Below are positions 58,200 to 64,000 of a stretch of DNA of 64,000 nucleotides, in pieces (position 1 is the first letter of the stretch; the number at the start of each line of letters is the position of its first letter). A model generated the notes under the pieces. The model saw only the letters and a list, made by a program, of their open reading frames with translations, did no database searches and was not told where the DNA came from. Made by a program: the position numbers and the translations under genes. Source of the stretch: Eumeta japonica. Taxonomy: Eukaryota > Arthropoda > Insecta > Lepidoptera > Psychidae. The stretch covers positions 62,001 through 126,000 of the forward strand of contig BGZK01000085.1 in the NCBI GenBank assembly GCA_005406025.1, read 5' to 3'.

Positions 58200-60875
58200 T
58201 GACTCAAATATTCTAAAAAAATCGAAGACAAATTTAAGCAATAATTTCATCAACGACCTGCATGAGTTCGTTCAACCGAGAATGAACGTCCACAAAGAAA
58301 TAGCGGATAAGGTGACCAACATTGATAATGCCTTTTAAAGGTTTTTAATCTTGGATGACGGGACATGGGCCAAACATCAACAGCACCCTCTTTGTGTTAC
58401 ACCGAAGAATAAAGGCACGCAAGTGGTACAGAGTAGTTAGACATTCGCGAAGACGACGACCGAGATCGATACTAGAGTCGAAGCAAATAGTGACTCCGTG
58501 GCTGTGGAGAAGCGTGATATCCGGTCAGTCAAAAGGAAACTGCGAACTTATCCTGAAGTTGCAGACAAACAGGCGAAGAAGAAGAACATGGAGCCAAGTC
58601 CTTCCTATAAGTGAATAACGGAAAACCCTACTAAGAAGGTGACCAATTGGGAACTAGTCCATCCAAGGAGGAGAAAGAGAAAGGAACACAATGAGCAATC
58701 TCCGAAGCACCCCCTGCAGAAATCTGAACAACCTATTCGTAGAAGCCGACTTCGTAGCAATATGGCTAGAAGGAATTCGCTTTTACAGCTGGTATGCTCC
58801 GCCCAGTCTTTCAAGTGACGAATTTGACAATTTTCTGGATCAGCTGACCAAGGATACGAAACAGCACCATCCAGTGGCAATTGCTAGTGATTTCAATTCT
58901 TGAGCAGTGGATTGAGGTAGCAAAGAGACTAATTATAGAGAAAGAGCACTACTGGAGGCCATAGCTATACTGGATGTAGGCCTTCTCGATAGTTGTGATG
59001 TTCCAAGGTTCAACACAGGTGATACAAGTTTCGTTGTGGATCTCACATTCGTTAGCAGCAGACTGACAGCAGACCAAGATAAGTTAAACTCGTGGCATAT
59101 GAAGAGACGTCGCCGTAGTGACAGTCACAAAACATCTTGAAAAAATAAATCTCGCGCTCGACATCACCTTCGGAGTTGACAGGTGGATGAATACGGTGAA
59201 CCTGCAATTAGCACAACACAAGACCAAAGCAGTGCTTATCACTAGCAGGAAACAGGCGGAAACAATTTCGCTGAGTCGGGGAGCACGAAAATACATCACA
59301 ACCATTCATTCGGTATCTAGGAGTAATGATCGATGCTTGACGCAATTTCAAACAGCAGGTGGAGCATGTAAATGCTCTGCCTCTGCAGTGAGGGCAAGCT
59401 TATCACGATTAACGCCCTACGTTGGAGGTCCAAAGCAGAGTAGTTGCTGTCGTCAGCATGTAGTCACGTCGGTGTTGACGCTCTTGAAACTCAAGAACTA
59501 AGGAGAAAAATTGCATCGATATTATCGGCCGAGTGCCCTGAGAGTAGCTAATGTTTTTCGTGCGGTGTCAAGGGAAGCGCTGTGCGTTATCATTAGATTG
59601 CTGTCTGTTGAAGTTCTAGCTAAGGAAAGACAAGTCTTTATCGGCGCATAGGGTCAACTACACTGAGCTCTGATGAACTCAGAATAGATGATGAGAGGCG
59701 ACATAGCATACGTCATTGACAATTGCAGTGGGATACCGCGAATAAAATAGCAGGTGAACGTACCGGCTTATAGCACAGATGAATGCTTGACTGAACAAAA
59801 AAACATAGTGAGGTTAACTACTATCTGACAGAGATGCTTTCAAAACACGGATGCTTTCGAGCATCTTCATCGTTTCAAACAGGATGACTCCACAGAGAGT
59901 CTGTCCTGTCTCGGGAGTTTTTGAAGACGCGGAACACGTGTTCTTTGTGTCCTCGCTTCTGCGATCATCTGCATTTTTTCAACTTACGCAAAACGACTTA
60001 ACGAACTTGACTATCAAGCTACTGATGTTTCTAATTCATAGTACGTATATGCGAACAATGATTTATCAGAAATTGTACATGCTCCCTGAAATCACAGAAA
60101 TGAAATCTTTCAATTCGTACATGCTGGAATCAATGTTTCGCTATAATCGTGTATGCACTTACATGGGCCACCCGAAGTTGCACGGCACGCCCGCGCCGCC
60201 AACGTGAGCCCGCGGACACGATCAAATAGTGAAACCGCGCTACAGTCTTAACAAGAGATGACAGAAACACGACCGCGCTCGTAAAAATAATACCTGTACA
60301 GTTGTAAGGACCGATGGGCACCAGCGACATATGCATCCTTATGAACTGGTCAACATGACAATTGAGCCCGCAATGGGCGATAAAATCGGAACGGTGAGCT
60401 CATCCGCCTGGTCAGAATATAAGGCATAGCGGGACACAGATTAATACGTTGGAATCCAGAAAGTTCTGACTAACCATAAAAACAATAAATAAAGCGAAAT
60501 GCGATCTCGATCTAGAATCATGGAAGATTTGCAGTTGACCCCACAGACCATCTCACGAAAGCTGTTCACCATCTAAGCAATGTGGAAGACCTCCACACTT
60601 ATGAATCCGGAGTGCCTAAGGCTCCATCAATTCATTAATGAAGACAATTGGAATTTACTGTTAGTGTTCATCCATCATCATCATCATCATTCAACCTTCA
60701 GCCAGTCGCAATGACTGAAAGGGACAAGTCCCGATACTCCGAAGGGAGTGTAATTATAGGGGGGAGTAGAGGTTCTAGCTAGGATTAGGAGTGACGGGAG
60801 TGTAGAGCCAACCGGTAGTCGTGCAACCTTTAGCCAGAAACTGGATTTAGGATAGGTAATAAATACTATTTCTGT
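58200..60875 (+). mobile_element. Decayed R1-like non-LTR retrotransposon
   Basis: Pieces in the order of a two-ORF LINE: an ORF1-like stretch from 58200 (containing FINDLHEFVQP and a basic region to about 58690), an apurinic endonuclease part at 58691-59090 (SDFN motif where GDFN is usual, then ALLEAIAILDVGLLDS and VVDLTFVSS), the distal reverse transcriptase at 59110-59480 (HLEKINLALDITF, RWMNTVNLQLAQHKTKAVLI), and a C-terminal part near 59880-59960 (a PVSGVFEDAEHVFFV cysteine/histidine region). The RT core, including the catalytic aspartates, is deleted, and stops and frameshifts occur throughout. The 3' part has a short (CAT)n at about 60670. Not active. Clade assignment rests on likeness to R1-type elements; ends are approximate. 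Confidence 0.75.
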
Positions 60876-61873
60876 TAGTGTTCATCTATTTTATAAAATC
60901 ATTTACCATCTGTGAAAAATGTACAATAAGAAAGTTACTTATTCCATACATACATGCATGCAACTTGACCAAAATGTTATAAGAGGTGAATTTTCTTCTT
61001 ATTGTACATTAAGAACTAAATTCACCTCTGGTAATATTTGTACAGGTGAAGCCCCCTCCCCCTTCTTAGCTTATCCAATATGTGCATGGATCGCCAACAT
61101 ACATTTTTGTAAGTTGCAATTTCCGCGGGCTAGTGTGATCTTCTTGACGGGTTGTGCATCTGACCCTATTAGGTAACCATCGCAACATCAAAAACGGCTT
61201 GCCGTGCTAGAGGGACCGGGGGTCCAATTCCTTGGAGATCCTCAGGAACTAGCTCCATAAAGTGCAATCAGGAATAGTACCACACTTTTCAGTTTGGAGA
61301 ATTTCCCTACATACCTTATCTATTCTAATTTGTCACCAATATAATCCGCTACAGTACTTAAGCTTCAAAGAAACTGCTTCCCTTTTTGCTTTATACACTT
61401 TATTAATGTAAAGATTTTTAATATAAATACTAAATTAAGAATTCTACAAATACAACTTACATCGATTTATTCCTTATAACATCATATGACAAACTTCACA
61501 CAAAATAAATATTATTTCCTAGATATTTTAATCCACTTTTTTCTAATTTAAGTTCTAAAGGCAGAGTTAAATATGATTGCCAATAAACTTGACAAAAGTG
61601 GAAAGGCAATATTATAAGACATATCTTTACTCGTTGATGCATACATGAACATAAACAAAATATGGAGGAAATGAAACAATCATATTATCGTAATAAAAAA
61701 AAATGTACGTTTCTCAATATGAACATTAGAATAATTGAACCTTCTTTAAGCTGCTTTATGAAGAGTTCATTTATGATAAACATGTACATGATTATTATTT
61801 GGTAGGTACATTGTCTTAGAAATTGCAATCGTGAAACTAAAAAACGGATCTCTAAACAATTTAAGTGGGAATT
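60876..61873. other. Intergenic sequence and probable 3' flank of the - strand gene
   Basis: AT-rich. On the - strand AATAAA occurs at 61471-61466 and 61404-61399, possible poly(A) signals for the gene ending at 61874. No other feature supported. Confidence 0.4.
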
Positions 61874-62037
61874 TTATAGTTCTATAAGCACTGAATCAGA
61901 TGATGTGGGTTGAGTAGTAAGCTTGGCTCTCCAAGCTGCTCGATCGGCCAATATCTTACGACCATATGCCACATGGAGTTCACGGAAGGAAACCTTCCCT
62001 CGGGATAGCTGGTCAGCATTACGTGTTGCTTCTTTGT
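61874..62037 (-). CDS. Terminal exon of the unidentified - strand gene
   Basis: On the - strand the acceptor TTTTTTTTTTGCAG precedes 62037. 164 nt: two bases complete a codon, then KEATRNADQLSRGKVSFREL, HVAYGRKILADRAAWRAKLT, TQPTSSDSVLIEL and a stop. The in-frame sequence upstream of the acceptor, which includes a start codon, is intronic. Confidence 0.72.
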
Positions 62038-64000
62038 CTGCAAAAAAAAAACAATTTATAAACTTGACTAAAACCAAATAAAGTGTTCATTTTGTATTAA
62101 AAAAAGACTACACTATTCATGTTTTACAAATACCTCTCATGTAAATTAATATTTATAGCAAAAATTCATTGATTTGTAATGATGTGAATGGAATATTTGG
62201 TATTTTTATCAGTATGTGAAAGTGCCTTCAAATTAATATTAATCGGAATAGGATTGTCAAATCGTAATTACTATTCAACAGATCATTTTTGTTTAAAAAC
62301 TAATTTGAAGTGTTTGTAAATTATAACTGAATAAATAATTAATTCAATTCACTTTCGAAGCGCAAGCATAGGTCAGAGATAATTTCGAAGCGCAAGCACA
62401 GGTCAGAGATAATAGAGGAAATATCTTTTGTTCTTAAGAGCGGATGAACGTTCACATCATATTTCTTTTGAAGCTAAATCCCATTCTTCCTTAAATTTAT
62501 TTCATCGATTTAATAGACCTATTAGCATATTTCATTTGGGCATATAATTGAGTAATATCGTTGAGCAGTTTGCTTCATATCGGGTTTAAGACTATTGTGT
62601 GAACTTTTTGCGCTGTTACTTTTTGGTAGCAAATCATGGAAATAACAACAGTAAGTTTTTATAATAAATATAACTAAAAAATGTATTTACATAAGTTAGG
62701 TCCATAAAAAAATTTAGTTATTGAGAACATTAACTTCCTTTAAATACTGAAACTGAGATGAATTATTATTGATTACGAAATAAATTTAACGCTCACAAAC
62801 TCAGTTCCGGTTGTTCCTCCATTGCGATCGGTCGCCTTCGGTCCATTCCCCTGGGCCACCCGTTTAGTTTAGTATGATACTGCGTGTCAGTGTTCCTTCG
62901 AGCCGCGTCCGTAGTGTCGGGCTCCGTGCTTATATGAGTGTGTGGGGTGCCGCGCAGTGTAAGCCGCGCGGCGGCAGTTAAGCCACGGGCGTCCATCCCG
63001 ACGACAAACTTCGGCTACCCCGCCGTCTGCACGGCGAGCCCGCACACGGTTTCTGCGCCTAGGGAGCGCTCCCGTAGTTTTCGCATTCCAGATACCAATC
63101 GCTATTTTAGTTATTTCGCGTGTTTTTACGCGCGTAAATGGTTTTTCCATTAACTACGTGAGGGCGACCGCATGTTGACCAGCAGCGGCCTTTGGGGACG
63201 GGCTTCGCTCAGCGTCACGGTTAGCGGTCAAACTCTGTTATTGATGGTCAATCCATTCCGAATTTAATTCAGTTATGTTGCGTTACGTCTTCACGTAACG
63301 GGTATAGGTCATTTTGTGAATTTTAACTTTATATTCAGTGATTCAAGGGCGTAACGCCCTCAACCGGAATCGTTAGATTTATAACCGCCTTTCGCGGTTT
63401 TTTGCCACCCCCCTCCACTACTCACTTTTTCAAGCGTCGTCTACTATTAATCTATTACTCAGTGTAATAGATAGTTTTAGTTATTTTTGCCTCTTCCCGG
63501 GGCAACACTTTCACCTATGACGTTATTACATTGTGGTAACCCGGAAGGGTTTTCTGACCTTCTGACCGCTTAGATGCAGCCTGTATAACCCACGGGATTT
63601 AATAGCCCATGGGCTAACGGCGAGCGCCTTAATGCTTCAGGGGGTTTTTAGTCCATGAGAGTCGGACACACCCCGTGCGTCCGGGCGCACGGACTGTCCA
63701 TAATGGATTTTTGCTCCTCCTTGCCCTTCGCATGGGCAGAAATACAAAAAAAAAAGCTCAAAAACTTCAATTAACTTGTAGTTATACTTCAATGACCAGC
63801 AAATAATATACAATGTGGCACAAATTTCATTAAATAAGCAAATGCAAAATGATACATACGATGTCTACTACCAGGAACTGTCTTTCCCATGTTATTTTCT
63901 TGGGTTCGATTGAAAGGGTTATAGCGGAGTCCGCGAGGTGGAACTTTAGGTTCTTCTGCCAGTGGTGTATTTGTATTTGTTGCGGCTTCTGTAACATTTT
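61874..64000 (-). CDS. Unidentified gene, 3' part (two exons; continues past the right edge)
   Basis: Two exons in matching phase are seen: 64000-63860 and 62037-61874, separated by a 1,822-bp intron. The joined C-terminal part has about 100 residues. I do not recognise the family. Visible features: a Thr/Asn-rich stretch, then PPRGLRYNPFNRTQENNMGK, then a charged helix with RGKVSFRELHVAYGRKILAD, ending LIEL and a stop. No signal peptide or membrane segment in the visible part. It converges on osp. Coding is likely because a pyrimidine-rich acceptor, a GTATGT donor and the phase all agree. Confidence 0.65.
62353..62412. repeat. 30-bp direct tandem duplication
   Basis: TTTCGAAGCGCAAGCATAGG and TTTCGAAGCGCAAGCACAGG, each followed by TCAGAGATAA, repeat at a period of 30 bp with one difference: a recent local duplication in the intron of the - strand gene. 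Confidence 0.9.
62802..63755 (+). mobile_element. Poly(A)-tailed retroelement with target-site duplication
   Basis: GCTCACAAACT at 62791-62801 and GCTCAAAAACT at 63756-63766 flank the segment as an 11-bp target duplication with one mismatch. The 3' end is AAATAC followed by A-run to 63755. The body is GC-rich compared with its surroundings, and its 3' part has AGTCCATGAGAGTCGGACAC and GTGCGTCCGGGCGCACGG words (a GC-rich hairpin). No intact protein. Inserted in the intron of the - strand gene in the antisense direction. Either a 5'-truncated LINE or a non-autonomous derivative. Confidence 0.7.
63860..64000 (-). CDS. Penultimate (partial) exon of the unidentified - strand gene
   Basis: Runs from the right edge to a donor AGACATC|GTATGT. 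Frame: NVTEAATNTNTPLAEEPK, VPPRGLRYNPFNRTQENN, MGKTVPGSRH, leaving one base that joins the two of the next exon. A second frame is also open over these 141 nt, but it does not fit the phase of the terminal exon. Confidence 0.6.

Overview
The window is AT-rich eukaryotic DNA with short GC-rich coding exons, canonical GT-AG introns and dense decayed transposons. Protein likeness (an Outspread/MPRIP-type protein) and the repeat content (R1-like non-LTR element, mariner, many MITEs, repeats with a GCCCGCGTGGA core) point to an insect, most likely a moth or butterfly. The species cannot be told from the sequence alone.

The main gene is on the + strand. It is assembled here as 15 coding exons from 18279 to 51349 and enters from outside the left edge. 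It encodes the C-terminal 1,854 residues of an Outspread-like protein (osp; vertebrate relative MPRIP, the myosin phosphatase Rho-interacting protein). The product has the second half of a first PH domain, a basic linker, a complete second PH domain, a very large coiled-coil exon (38519-41952), a run of short coiled-coil exons and a small C-terminal tail. All splice phases agree and the summed length is a multiple of three. One junction requires a GC-AG intron.

Layout: 1-18278 is intron with repeats (mariner remnant near 7 kb, MITEs at 15.8 and 17.4 kb). 18.3-37.2 kb holds three small exons separated by 9 kb introns carrying repeats, a tRNA-derived SINE and a foldback element. 37.2-46.6 kb is the exon-dense core. 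46.6-51.3 kb holds the last three exons, and the probable 3' UTR runs to about 52.6 kb. 52.6-61.8 kb is intergenic: a solo foldback arm, a mariner-end fragment, a 3.1 kb array of a 48-bp tandem repeat, and a decayed R1-like non-LTR retrotransposon that abuts the array. From 61874 to the right edge lies the 3' part of a second, convergent gene on the - strand (two exons seen, function not recognised), whose intron holds a 0.95 kb retroelement with a poly(A) tail and target-site duplication.

The most unusual points are the tandem array with higher-order periodicity fused to the LINE ORF1 remnant, the GC-AG intron next to a potential AT cruciform, an abrupt change of base composition inside the largest exon, and a MITE lying about 30 bp from a splice acceptor.
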